The notes under the pieces were generated by a model. The model saw only the letters and a program-made list of their open reading frames with translations. It was not told the DNA's origin and made no database searches. The position numbers were made by a program, and so were the translations under genes. 64,000 nucleotides of DNA from an uncultured Chryseobacterium sp. (GTDB lineage: Bacteria > Bacteroidota > Bacteroidia > Flavobacteriales > Weeksellaceae): positions 1 through 64,000 of the forward strand of contig CAJYGB010000042.1 in assembly GCA_913774355.1 (NCBI GenBank), given 5' to 3'. Below, in pieces: positions 43,760-52,167 of this stretch (position 1 is its first letter; every line of letters starts with the position of its first letter).

Positions 43760-45164
43760 AATAACATCGCTTTTGGCACTGCTGTTTTGTACCTTGTTTT
43801 CAGCACAGGATTCGTTGAAGATCTCTGCAAAGGAATTTATTTCGATTGTGAAGATCTATCATCCTTTAGCCGTAAAATATCAGCTTCAGAATAAAATTGC
43901 CGCTTCAGAAATTACGCGGGCACGGGGAAATTTTGATCCTGTACTCAGCGGAAAGCTCGGCGAAAAAAACATCGACGGCGTGCAATATTACCGGCAGAAA
44001 AATCTGGAACTTGGTATTCCCACCTGGTACGGAATCGATATTACGGGAAGCTATAATTACCTGGAAGGTGAAAAGCTCAATAACAGCGATACGAAAGGCG
44101 GACTGTATCAGTTTGGCGTAACGGTTCCACTGGCAAAGAATCTTTTATATGATAAAAGAAGGGCCATGCTGGAACAATCGCGGTATGCCCTGAAAATGAC
44201 AGAAGCGGAACAGGCTGTCCTTACCAACGACCTGCTTCTTGAAGCCGAAAATACCTATTGGGAATGGGTGAAAAATTTTGAGCTTTACCAGCTTCAGCGG
44301 AGAGCTGTCGCCATTAATAAAAACAGGCTTGAACTTACCAAAAAGACTTACCAGTTCGGGGAACGTCCCGCTATAGACACGGTAGAAGCGGCTTCACAGC
44401 TGCAAAGCTTTCAACTGCAGGAAAGGGATGCTTTTCTGAATTTCGTAAAAAGCACCCAGGAACTTCAGCTGTTCTTATGGAAAGACAACCGGGAATTGTA
44501 TGATCTCACCGCCATGATCTATCCTTCCGATTCTACAGGAAACAGCGAGGCTTTCAGTAATTTTGAGATGTTGGTTCAGAATGTGGAGGAGCAAAACCTT
44601 GATCAGCATTTTTCCCTGCTGTATTACTTTCAGAAAGAAAATATCCTGGAAAGCGAGCGGAGGCTTAAATGGCAGAGCTTTCTTCCCAAGCTGGATTTCA
44701 CCTATAATTTTTTCAATAAAGAAAATTACCGGGCCGATTATCTCCCGCTTTTTGATAATAATTTCCAGTACGGGCTGAAATTGGAGATTCCTATTTTTCA
44801 ACGGGAAGCCAGGGCCAATTATGAAGTTGCCAGGCTTAAACTGGCACAGAATACCTTGGATACCCAGATTAAAAGAAGGGAGCTTGAAACCAAAATCCAG
44901 ACCTATAAAAATGAGATTTTAAACTATCATACACAGATCGATATCGCACGGGAAAATCTTACCAATTACCAGCGGCTGCTTCAGGCGGAAGAAACCCGTT
45001 ACAGCAACGGAGAAAGCTCTTTGTTCCTGATCAATTCCAGGGAAAATAAAATGATCGATGCCCAGGAAAAATTCATCCTGCTGAATAATAAATTCCTGAA
45101 AAGCTACAATAAGCTGAAGTGGATGAGGGAGAATTTCCTCTACAATAATGGAAACTCAAAGTAG
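43743..45164 (+). CDS. TolC-family outer-membrane efflux protein
   Basis: The 473-residue protein has signal peptide MKSRSKITSLLALLFCTLFSAQ and the long helical hairpin architecture of TolC: ARGNFDPVLSGKLG, then strands with GLKLEIPIFQREARANYEVARLKLAQNTLD and a second helix pair ending FLKSYNKLKWMRENF. It forms the outer-membrane tunnel for the exporter encoded with it. It starts inside the end of the HlyD gene, which suggests translational coupling. A shared terminator (45258-45287) follows. Confidence 0.93.
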   Translation: MKSRSKITSLLALLFCTLFSAQDSLKISAKEFISIVKIYHPLAVKYQLQNKIAASEITRARGNFDPVLSGKLGEKNIDGVQYYRQKNLELGIPTWYGIDITGSYNYLEGEKLNNSDTKGGLYQFGVTVPLAKNLLYDKRRAMLEQSRYALKMTEAEQAVLTNDLLLEAENTYWEWVKNFELYQLQRRAVAINKNRLELTKKTYQFGERPAIDTVEAASQLQSFQLQERDAFLNFVKSTQELQLFLWKDNRELYDLTAMIYPSDSTGNSEAFSNFEMLVQNVEEQNLDQHFSLLYYFQKENILESERRLKWQSFLPKLDFTYNFFNKENYRADYLPLFDNNFQYGLKLEIPIFQREARANYEVARLKLAQNTLDTQIKRRELETKIQTYKNEILNYHTQIDIARENLTNYQRLLQAEETRYSNGESSLFLINSRENKMIDAQEKFILLNNKFLKSYNKLKWMRENFLYNNGNSK

Positions 45165-45257
45165 AAATCAGGTAACAAGCGGGAAAAGGGGTGCTGGAGG
45201 CTGGAAGTTTTCGTGTCAATATATCGCCAATCCACTTATTATCAAATTTACATTATA

Positions 45258-45287
45258 AAAAAGTTCGGGAAAAACCTGAACTTTTTA
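45258..45287. terminator. Bidirectional terminator
   Basis: AAAAAGTTCGGG pairs with CCTGAACTTTTT (one G-U wobble) around an AAAAA loop. It lies between the TolC gene and the converging ClC gene. Confidence 0.8.
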
Positions 45288-45291
45288 TATT

Positions 45292-46569
45292 TTATTCTTC
45301 TGATAACTGATGAGCCTGCGAACCGATAAACGGAATTTTCGGAGCGAGGAAATAGCCGGTTAAACTCGCAAAAAGAATCGGCACGAAATAGGTGAACCCC
45401 GTTAAGGTCCCGAGAATGATCGTGGTGCTCATCGGCGTTCTGGTGACACAGGAATTGATAGCGGCCATGCAGCTCACAATGGCCAGCGTCGTATCAACCG
45501 TTGGAAACAACTGGTGGATAATCAGCCCTAAGGTTGTTCCTACAAAAAACAACGGAATGATGAAACCGCCTCTCCAGCCGGAAGTTACGGTAACAGCTAT
45601 TGCAATAATTTTAAAGATCAGGACAATAATCAGAAAGTTCAGTGCATAGTCCCCATTGATCAGCTGATTGATCTCGTTATGCCCGAAATACCGGGTTATG
45701 GGAAAGTAAAAGGCAATCAAACCTAAAACGACACCCCCTGCCAAGGTTTTAATATAAATCGGGAACGTTCTGTATTCAAAAAGTTTCTTGAAAAATTTAA
45801 CTACGAAAATAAAGATCCAGCCGAATAAAGTTCCTACAGTCCCGAACAAGGAAGCATATAAAAAATCGTACACTCCGTTGTAATGATAGGCTTTCAGATC
45901 CCATGTGGCGCCGATTCCCAAATGGATAATAAGTGCAAACATCAGGTAACTGAAACAGCTAGCCACCAATGCCGGAATGATGGCTTTGTAATATTCCACC
46001 GCATGCTTGTAGTGCAGGATTTCCAGCGAAAAAAGGCTTCCCCCGAGTGGTGCACCGAAAAGCGCGGTAAATCCTGATGCCATGCCGGCAATGCTCAGAG
46101 AACGCAGCTCCTCCCCTTTCAATCTGAACATTTTCCCCAGCCAGGTTCCCGTAGAGCCGGTGACCTGTACCAGAGGTGCTTCCGGACCTAGACTTCCCCC
46201 GGATGCCACGCAAAAAAGCGAAGATAAGATCATTGAAGGATTGTTCTTAGGATCCAGCTTCCCTTTGTTGAAACGGATATTGTTAACGATCAGATGGATC
46301 TCTCCAGGATCACCTATAAAATGGATGACCAGCCCTGCCAGCAATCCACAGACTGCCATCGTAGGAATCACCATCCATCCCTGGAACTCCGCCAAAAATT
46401 CGGTGAAATGTTCAAGGATGATCCAGTAGCAACCGGCGATGGTCCCACCGACCAGCCCCGTAATGGCCCACATAAAGAAAGTACGGCTGAATACAAAAGG
46501 ATTGAACCGGATCGGCTGATCCAGCAAATTAAAGGTTCTGATGATCCGCCGTCTTCTGTTGATTTTCAT
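45292..46569 (-). CDS. ClC-family chloride channel or transporter
   Basis: The 425-residue membrane protein has about ten TM segments. ClC motifs: GGSLGPEAPLVQVTG (about 122-137) in place of the usual GREGPxxQ, and GWRGGFIIPLFFVGTTLG (about 330) for GxFxP. In the first motif the gating-glutamate position is Leu (GSLGP), a form found in a bacterial subgroup and expected to change proton coupling. ClC proteins move chloride or fluoride in acid and ion homeostasis. No regulatory CBS domains are present. It converges with the TolC gene. Confidence 0.92.
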   Translation of the reverse strand: MKINRRRRIIRTFNLLDQPIRFNPFVFSRTFFMWAITGLVGGTIAGCYWIILEHFTEFLAEFQGWMVIPTMAVCGLLAGLVIHFIGDPGEIHLIVNNIRFNKGKLDPKNNPSMILSSLFCVASGGSLGPEAPLVQVTGSTGTWLGKMFRLKGEELRSLSIAGMASGFTALFGAPLGGSLFSLEILHYKHAVEYYKAIIPALVASCFSYLMFALIIHLGIGATWDLKAYHYNGVYDFLYASLFGTVGTLFGWIFIFVVKFFKKLFEYRTFPIYIKTLAGGVVLGLIAFYFPITRYFGHNEINQLINGDYALNFLIIVLIFKIIAIAVTVTSGWRGGFIIPLFFVGTTLGLIIHQLFPTVDTTLAIVSCMAAINSCVTRTPMSTTIILGTLTGFTYFVPILFASLTGYFLAPKIPFIGSQAHQLSEE

Positions 46570-47234
46570 TTTAATGTAAAATTTAAAATTACGATCATCA
46601 TTTGTTTTTTAATTGGTGTCTTATTGTGATCGCTACTAAAGCTTTTACACATCAGTCTCATAAGATTTTAGTCTCATGCTTTGCGTATATTTTTAGAGCA
46701 CATCAGAGAAAATCAAAGATTTTCACTGAAATGTTTAAACGATCCCCATTTAAAGTGATGACGGATAAAGCGTTGAAATTTTGACAGTCATTTTACAGCA
46801 TTTTGTCATTGACTCCGTCGAATCTTCGATTTCCGCAGGTATCCGAACAAGAATCCTTTCATTGCTTCTCTAATACTCTATTGAGATCCCTACAGGGATG
46901 ACAAACAGCATGTTAAAATTATTGCAGAAGCGATCTATAATGTATGATTCAACGAACATCAGTTCCGGTGGCCGAGCGAAGTCAAAACCACGCCATCGTC
47001 TATGAAAATCCTTGCAATCTGTGGTAAAATTTTACCACAAAAGTCACAAAAGATATTTATGCTGAACAAGCGCTCAAAAGTTTTTAAAAATCTTTGATTT
47101 TTAATCTTATGTGTTCTAAAATATTTTCAAACTATTAAAATTCTCTCCGTGACTCATGTGTCAAAAAAAAGCATTGTCACCCGTGAAAATCCGTGCAATC
47201 GTGGGAGATGATTTTCCCGCTTCTGCGCTAAAGA
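46570..47234. repeat. Mosaic of dispersed intergenic repeats
   Basis: No gene is seen. Two diverged copies of one element lie in opposite orientation, about 46632-46722 and 47088-47180. Their best-conserved core is AAATCTTTGATTTT, followed by ATGTGyTCTAAAA and a GACTcATGTGT segment. Between them are short perfect palindromes: ATCCC-TACA-GGGAT (46886-46899) and GTGGTAAAA/TTTTACCAC (47021-47038). These look like decayed non-coding repeats inserted over time. Confidence 0.55.
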
Positions 47235-47621
47235 CTAAATTCTGTTTTTGGCAAAGTAAAAAATCAGCATCAGCCAGCTTATAATCATCATCAACCCACC
47301 CAGCGGAGTGATCGGTCCTAAAAATTTCAGGTTCATCCCAAGATAATCCTGCATGCTTAAGGCATAGATGCTGAACGAGAACAACATCGTCCCTGCGATC
47401 ATCAGAATGGAAATCCATTTCTGCGACGAAGTGTCGAACTTTAAAATGTAGCCTACAATCAGTAGGAAAAATGCGGCATACATCTGATAGCGCACTCCTG
47501 TTTCAAAGCTTTCCAGCCTTTCCACCGATAAAATTTTCTTCAAGGCATGCGCGCCGAACGCACCTAAAATCACGGAAAGCATTCCGTAAACAGCACCAAA
47601 AACCAAGGTAATTGTTTTCAT
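47235..47621 (-). CDS. DUF423 family membrane protein
   Basis: The 128-residue product has four TM helices with the family features: a first helix with FGAVYGMLSVILGAFGAHALKKIL, a second helix after RYQMYAAFFLLIVGYIL, a third with ILMIAGTMLFSFSIYAL, and the last with GPITPLGGLMMIISWLMLIF. These are the conserved GAFGAH and TPLGG motifs of DUF423 (YwdK-like). The function is unknown. It begins one base after the stop of the preceding gene (47623), so it is in the operon with it, the small protein and HMG-CoA reductase. Confidence 0.93.
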   Translation of the reverse strand: MKTITLVFGAVYGMLSVILGAFGAHALKKILSVERLESFETGVRYQMYAAFFLLIVGYILKFDTSSQKWISILMIAGTMLFSFSIYALSMQDYLGMNLKFLGPITPLGGLMMIISWLMLIFYFAKNRI

Positions 47622-47622
47622 A

Positions 47623-48768
47623 TTATAATTCTTCTAATTCCAGTTTTAAATATTTTCCTGTTTTCTCATCCCGCCAGGTTCCGGTGACTTTATTGCCTTT
47701 CAGATCGGCTTCGATCAAAGCTTGTACCATCCACTGCTTTGCCTCTTCACTGTATTCACCGCTCTCTACCAGAGATATATGGTTCCCCTTTACTCTGCCG
47801 TGCCATTCGATCAGTTTTTTACTGCTCTCGTACCAGTATTTTGCGGAGAAGGAACCATCTTCATACACGTCGCCCATTAAAACCGTTACCGGATATTTAC
47901 CGTCGATTTTGCCGTGGTACAGCTTATTTCTGAAACCGGTCTGATTTACCTGCTTTGAGCCGGACAGCAAATTTTTCGCATAAGAACTCCAGTATTTTTC
48001 AAGTTCTTTACAGGTAAACTCTACCTCATGACTGCCCAGTTCGTCCAGAGCCCTCATTGCATGGTTGGAACATCTTTCCGCAATGAATTTTATTGTATCC
48101 TTTGCAAAATAATACTTAATGCTTTCCAGGGTATATTCCGTAGAACAGCCTTCGTACATAGCAATCTGGTCCTGCACTTCTTCAGAAGGGTTTTTCTGCG
48201 ATTTTAAATCTGTGAGAAAATCATTGATTCTTTTTCGGACCTTCTTGCGAATGATGCCTTCTATTATTTGAACAGCCTGAGGCTGAAAAAGGTCTTCTGC
48301 ATTAATCAGATTTCCGGTTCTGAGATCAAAATTTTTCCATATGCTGAAACCTTCGGGATAAGCACCTGAAGCTTCTCCTTCCAAAGCGATACTTAAAATA
48401 TTTTCCGGTGTCTCCATTTTCTTCCAGCTATAAAAATAAATGTAGTTGGAGAATGATGTTTTACCGGAAGAAACACGGCCAGACGGCTTTCCTGCCGAAC
48501 CGGGGATATATTCCAGCTGATCCACCTGCAGATAAGTATTGATCTTGTCTGCAATTTTTGAGGCCTGCGGGTAAGAAACTACGGGAAAAACAAAATCTTC
48601 TGATTTGGGCGGCAGATCGGTAATCGTTACGTTCTTCTGCTGGGAGAAGCTCATCGCGGGAATGAATAACAATAACAAAATTTTTGTAGGGGCACACACA
48701 TGAAATATTTTCCACATTGTAGAAAACATTTCGTGAACAACCATAGAAAATAGGTTATTTATTTTCAT
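47623..48768 (-). CDS. Exported protein of unknown function (DUF3298/PdaC-like)
   Basis: The product is up to 381 residues. Several in-frame ATGs exist (48768, 48744, 48729, 48717). The hydrophobic signal ends CAPTKILLLLFIPAMSFSQ, so the later starts (48729 or 48717) give a more ordinary signal peptide, whereas 48768 overlaps the upstream gene by 14 bases. The mature part has YPQASKIADKINTYLQ, EGEASGAYPEGFSIWKNFDLRTGNLI and FTCKELEKYW, a pattern seen in secreted proteins with a DUF3298-like fold. The last 100 residues form beta strands (HGKIDGKYPVTVLMGDVY...). The function is unknown. Confidence 0.72.
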   Translation of the reverse strand: MKINNLFSMVVHEMFSTMWKIFHVCAPTKILLLLFIPAMSFSQQKNVTITDLPPKSEDFVFPVVSYPQASKIADKINTYLQVDQLEYIPGSAGKPSGRVSSGKTSFSNYIYFYSWKKMETPENILSIALEGEASGAYPEGFSIWKNFDLRTGNLINAEDLFQPQAVQIIEGIIRKKVRKRINDFLTDLKSQKNPSEEVQDQIAMYEGCSTEYTLESIKYYFAKDTIKFIAERCSNHAMRALDELGSHEVEFTCKELEKYWSSYAKNLLSGSKQVNQTGFRNKLYHGKIDGKYPVTVLMGDVYEDGSFSAKYWYESSKKLIEWHGRVKGNHISLVESGEYSEEAKQWMVQALIEADLKGNKVTGTWRDEKTGKYLKLELEEL

Positions 48769-48919
48769 TGAACATATAAATTTTAAAGGCCAAGGCCACC
48801 AATCCGATTACGATAAACATCCAGGCAAATTTTTTATTCCTTGCAAACCCAGGATCTTTGGTCAGCTTCAGGAAAATCCCAAAAGCGAGCATCAGCGCGG
48901 AGACTATTATTCCAAACAT
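48755..48919 (-). CDS. 54-residue membrane protein in the HMG-CoA reductase operon
   Basis: This short gene codes for MFGIIVSALMLAFGIFLK..., with two TM helices (about 2-18 and 31-50) joined by a basic turn TKDPGFARNKK and ending MFNENK. Its ATG shares one base with the TAA stop of HMG-CoA reductase (TAATG), a strong sign of translational coupling, and its end overlaps the first possible ATG of the next gene. I do not recognise a family. It is too short for standard gene-length cut-offs, but spacing, hydrophobicity pattern and the overlap on both sides support it. Confidence 0.7.
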   Translation of the reverse strand: MFGIIVSALMLAFGIFLKLTKDPGFARNKKFAWMFIVIGLVALAFKIYMFNENK

Positions 48920-50247
48920 TATTTTTCTCTCAATCGGTTAAATTCATTAATCACCTCGTGATGGCTTACCGTTTTATCTTTGAAATACGTCACAAAGTGT
49001 TGCTTTTCCTCTTCGGTAGCGCCCATCTGGTTTAAAATATTCAGCAAATGCATCTTCATATGCCCTTTCTGGATTCCTGTCGTTACCAACGAACGGAGTG
49101 CCCCGAAATTCTGGGCCAGCCCCGAAACCGCCAGGATGCTCATCAGTTCTTGTGCCGACGGTTTTCCTAAAAGTGCTAAAGAAAATTTAACCAAAGGATG
49201 CAGATTCGTTAAACCTCCCACAACTCCCACTGAAATAGGAAGATCGATCCAGAATCTGAAAATACCGTTGTCCGTAGTACAGTGCGTTAAAGAAGAATAT
49301 TTCCCGTTTCTTGCGGCATACGCATGGGCACAGGCTTCGGTAGCTCTGAAATCGTTTCCGGTAGCGATCACCACGGCATCCACTCCGTTCATAATTCCTT
49401 TGTTGTGGGTCGTGGCACGGAAAGGCTCGATTTCAGCAATGGTAACGGCCTGCTTGAATTTCCAGGCAAATTCTTCATTGGAAATTCCGCTGTCGTCTTT
49501 CAAGTCTTCAATTTTACAGGAGACCTCAGCCCTTACCAGGCAATCCGGTGTGAAATTCGACAGAATATTCATAACGATCTGTAAGGAGCTTTTTTCTTCC
49601 TGGGTGAAATCTTCGCTTATGGCCACTTCCTGCTTCAGGGTCTTTCCGAACTGCTCCAGGCAGGAGTTGATAAAGTTCGCGCCCATGGAATCCACCGTAT
49701 CAAAACTCGCTTTCAGCTGGTAATAATTCGGCATTTCGGAAGTTTTATCCACCAGCTTGATGTCTAAAATACCACCGCCCCTCTTTCTCATATTGGCCGT
49801 AATCTCCTCTGTAGCTTCCAGCAATTTTTTCTTCAGGTTAAAATTGAAAAAATGCAGCAGCTTGTGGGATTCGACATTAAAGATGAAATGGGTATGTCCC
49901 AGCTTTTCATTATTGATGATGGTCGTTTTGAAACCGCCTTTATCAAGCCAGAATTTGGCCGCCTTTGAAGCCGCCGCTACAACGGAGCTTTCTTCAACCG
50001 CCATCGGAAGGGCAAACAGCTTCCCGTCGATCAGGAAATTCGGGGCAATCCCGTATGGCATATAAAAATTGGAAATCGTATTTTCGGAGAACTCATCGTG
50101 AAGCTTCTGCAGATCAGGATTTTCGTTCCAGTATTGCTGCAATATATTCTGATATTCTTCGTTTCCTTCAAGATATTCGTTAACAAGCCAATCGATTTTT
50201 CCCTGTTTCGTTAATTTGGAAAAACCTTCAACGGGTGTATGATTCAT
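48919..50247 (-). CDS. mvaA: Hydroxymethylglutaryl-CoA reductase, class II
   Basis: The 442-residue enzyme of the mevalonate pathway (isoprenoid precursor synthesis) or of mevalonate degradation interconverts HMG-CoA and mevalonate. Class II blocks are VEGFSKLTKQGKIDWLV at the N-terminus, MPYGIAPNFLIDGKLFALPMAVEESSVVAA (catalytic Glu), PFRATTHNKGIMNGVDAVVIATGNDFRA and SLTHCTTDNG, and a C-terminal His-bearing region GHMKMHLLNIL with KDKTVSHHEV. Flavobacteria generally use mevalonate for isoprenoids, so a biosynthetic role is likely. It is the first gene of an operon with the 54-aa, DUF3298-like and DUF423 genes. Confidence 0.95.
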   Translation of the reverse strand: MNHTPVEGFSKLTKQGKIDWLVNEYLEGNEEYQNILQQYWNENPDLQKLHDEFSENTISNFYMPYGIAPNFLIDGKLFALPMAVEESSVVAAASKAAKFWLDKGGFKTTIINNEKLGHTHFIFNVESHKLLHFFNFNLKKKLLEATEEITANMRKRGGGILDIKLVDKTSEMPNYYQLKASFDTVDSMGANFINSCLEQFGKTLKQEVAISEDFTQEEKSSLQIVMNILSNFTPDCLVRAEVSCKIEDLKDDSGISNEEFAWKFKQAVTIAEIEPFRATTHNKGIMNGVDAVVIATGNDFRATEACAHAYAARNGKYSSLTHCTTDNGIFRFWIDLPISVGVVGGLTNLHPLVKFSLALLGKPSAQELMSILAVSGLAQNFGALRSLVTTGIQKGHMKMHLLNILNQMGATEEEKQHFVTYFKDKTVSHHEVINEFNRLREK

Positions 50248-50372
50248 AGTGGGTGTGTTTATTTCTTTGATTGCCGGGCGAAATCGGATATCTGCGATTT
50301 CACAGCTTATTTGATGAGCGTAAATATACTAATTTGTCACTTTAAACTGTTGATAACATCAATGAAAAAAGG

Positions 50373-50403
50373 TTGATTTTTGTCAATTTAGGAACTATCT
50401 TTG
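50373..50403 (+). promoter_or_regulatory. Promoter of the radical SAM gene
   Basis: TTG (50373-50375) and TATCTTTG (50396-50403) are separated by 20 bases, close to the Bacteroidota consensus. The ATG is 42 bases downstream. Confidence 0.5.
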
Positions 50404-50445
50404 AACAGTAAATAAGATTTAAAATAATTATTTTCAATAATATCT

Positions 50446-51705
50446 ATGAATTTTGACCGTCTTAAGGAAAAACTTGAAATACTGGCCGATGCGGCAAAGT
50501 ATGATGTTTCGTGCTCATCCAGCGGAGGGTCGCGAAAAAATAAAAAAGGCGCTTTGGGAGACAGTTCCGCAAGTGGGATCTGTCATACATATACTGAAGA
50601 CGGCCGGTGTGTTTCCCTTCTCAAGATTCTTCTGACCAATCATTGCATTTATGACTGTGCCTATTGTGTATCCAGAAGTTCAAATGATATAAAGAGAGCT
50701 GCTTTTACGGTAGAAGAAGTAGTTGATTTAACCATCAATTTTTATCGCAGAAATTATATAGAAGGCCTGTTTTTAAGTTCAGGGATCTTCAAAAACGCAG
50801 ATACTACGATGGAACGTCTGGTACGGGTTGCCAAAAAACTGCGCCTGGAAGAAAACTTCAACGGCTATATCCATTTGAAATCGATTCCCGGAGCAAGTGA
50901 CGAACTGATGCAGGAGGCCGCTTTGTATGCCGACCGTCTGTCCATCAACCTTGAAATCCCGACCGAAAGCGGACTGAAACTGTTGGCTCCCGAAAAAAAC
51001 CGCCAGGATATGCTGAATCCGATGAAATATATCCAGAATGGGATTGCACAATATAAAGACGAAAAGAAAATTTTCAGGAAAACACCAAAGTTTGCTCCGG
51101 CTGGCCAGTCTACGCAGATGATCGTAGGTGCAACGAACGAAAGTGACCTGCAGATCATCAAAGTAGCGGATCATTTCTATAAAAATTTCAGCCTGAAAAG
51201 GGTATATTATTCCGGATATGTTCCGGTACTGGAAGACAAGCGGTTGCCTTCTCTAACAACCGAAGTTCCGATGCTCCGAGAGAACCGGCTGTATCAGTCG
51301 GATTGGCTGATGCGTTTTTACGGTTTTAAAGCTGAAGAGATCCTGGACCCCAATATGCCGTTCCTTGATCTGGAGGTCGACCCGAAACTGAGCTGGGCCT
51401 TGCGTCACCTTGACCAGTTTCCAGTGAATTTACAGACCGCCGATTATCAGATGATCCTGAGGATTCCCGGCATTGGCGTAAAGACAGCAAAAAAAATCGT
51501 AAATGCCCGCCGTTTTCAGGTTCTGAATATCGATCATCTTAAAAAGCTGGGTGCTGCTGTCAACCGGGCTAAGTATTTTATTGATTTTAATGCGGGAAAT
51601 GTTTTCCTGAAATATTTAACCGATCACAACTTAAAGAAATTGTTGATCGGTGGAAGCTCTTCCAAATTTCACAATCAGTTTTCACAGCAGCTGACTTTGT
51701 TTTAA
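50446..51705 (+). CDS. Putative DNA modification/repair radical SAM protein (TIGR03916 type)
   Basis: The 419-residue protein has an iron-sulfur cluster motif CIYDCAYC (CxxxCxxC, about 67-74) within LLTNHCIYDCAYCVSRSSND, followed by the radical SAM barrel (EGLFLSSGIFKNADTTMERLVRV, KSIPGASDELMQEA). The C-terminus has a helix-hairpin-helix DNA-binding segment, LRIPGIGVKTAKKIVNARRF (about 339-358). The family is paired in genomes with a TIGR03915/DUF4130 protein, found here at 52168. Together they are thought to repair or modify DNA. Biochemistry is lacking. A promoter lies at 50373-50403. Confidence 0.92.
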   Translation: MNFDRLKEKLEILADAAKYDVSCSSSGGSRKNKKGALGDSSASGICHTYTEDGRCVSLLKILLTNHCIYDCAYCVSRSSNDIKRAAFTVEEVVDLTINFYRRNYIEGLFLSSGIFKNADTTMERLVRVAKKLRLEENFNGYIHLKSIPGASDELMQEAALYADRLSINLEIPTESGLKLLAPEKNRQDMLNPMKYIQNGIAQYKDEKKIFRKTPKFAPAGQSTQMIVGATNESDLQIIKVADHFYKNFSLKRVYYSGYVPVLEDKRLPSLTTEVPMLRENRLYQSDWLMRFYGFKAEEILDPNMPFLDLEVDPKLSWALRHLDQFPVNLQTADYQMILRIPGIGVKTAKKIVNARRFQVLNIDHLKKLGAAVNRAKYFIDFNAGNVFLKYLTDHNLKKLLIGGSSSKFHNQFSQQLTLF

Positions 51706-51764
51706 TCCTATCTATATTTGCTAAATCTGGATATAATTTATAATTTTGGAAAAAGCAATTTACA

Positions 51765-51963
51765 ATGAATGTCAGTTTCACCAAAAAAACAGGAACAATA
51801 TATCTCTGAGCAGGTTGAATCGGGTGACTTCCAAAATGCGAGCGAAGTTGTACGTGATGCACTCCGTCTCCATGAGTTTTATCGTCACTGTATCATTCAG
51901 GATTTGAACAAGCCGGAAAATATCTTCTGGAGCCCGAATAAGTTTTTCAAGCTCTGGTTATGA
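51765..51963 (+). pseudogene. parD: parD antitoxin remnant
   Basis: The natural start is probably ATG 51765 (MNVSFTKK...), where a run of seven A (51783-51789) shifts the frame away from the conserved body. An ATG four bases later stays open and gives the ParD-like KQEQYISEQVESG, FQNASEVVRDALRLHE and FYRHCIIQDL, the ribbon-helix-helix part. After that the protein departs into unrelated residues (NKPENIFWSPNKFF...) and stops. The normal C-terminal toxin-binding tail is missing, which points to a deletion joined at about 51900. Confidence 0.7.
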
Positions 51964-52115
51964 ATCCTTATTCGGGGAAAAAACGTAATGAAGTTAAATC
52001 TGGTTTATACAGTTTTCCGAAAGATCATCATGTAATCTTTTACAGAATACTGGACGATCATATCCGCATCGTAAGAGTACTTCACGTAAGCAGAGATATC
52101 CCGAATTATTTTTAA
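51897..52115 (+). pseudogene. parE: parE toxin remnant (5-prime truncated, internal stop)
   Basis: In the frame that ends at 52115 the sequence reads GFEQAGKYLLEPE, stop (TAA 51939), VFQALVMNPYSGKKRNEV, KSGLYSFPKDHHVIFYRIL, DDHIRIVRVLH, RDIPNYF. This is the C-terminal three-quarters of a RelE/ParE toxin. The first 20 or so residues are gone, and the frame is joined directly to the middle of the antitoxin. With truncation plus an internal stop, no active toxin can be made; at most the 51-residue tail from ATG 51960. Confidence 0.75.
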
Positions 52116-52167
52116 TTTCCTAATTGCTACACTGTTTCATTCATAACTTGTTACATTCATCCAATCC

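Noticed and set aside
40091..45164. A complete type I protein secretion system with an RTX-like substrate.
   Set aside because: No substrate gene with glycine-rich repeats or a leader peptide is seen in or next to the operon, and no peptidase domain is present.
48980..49723. A 247-codon plus-strand open frame.
   Set aside because: It is antisense to HMG-CoA reductase, with no signal peptide or recognisable domain.
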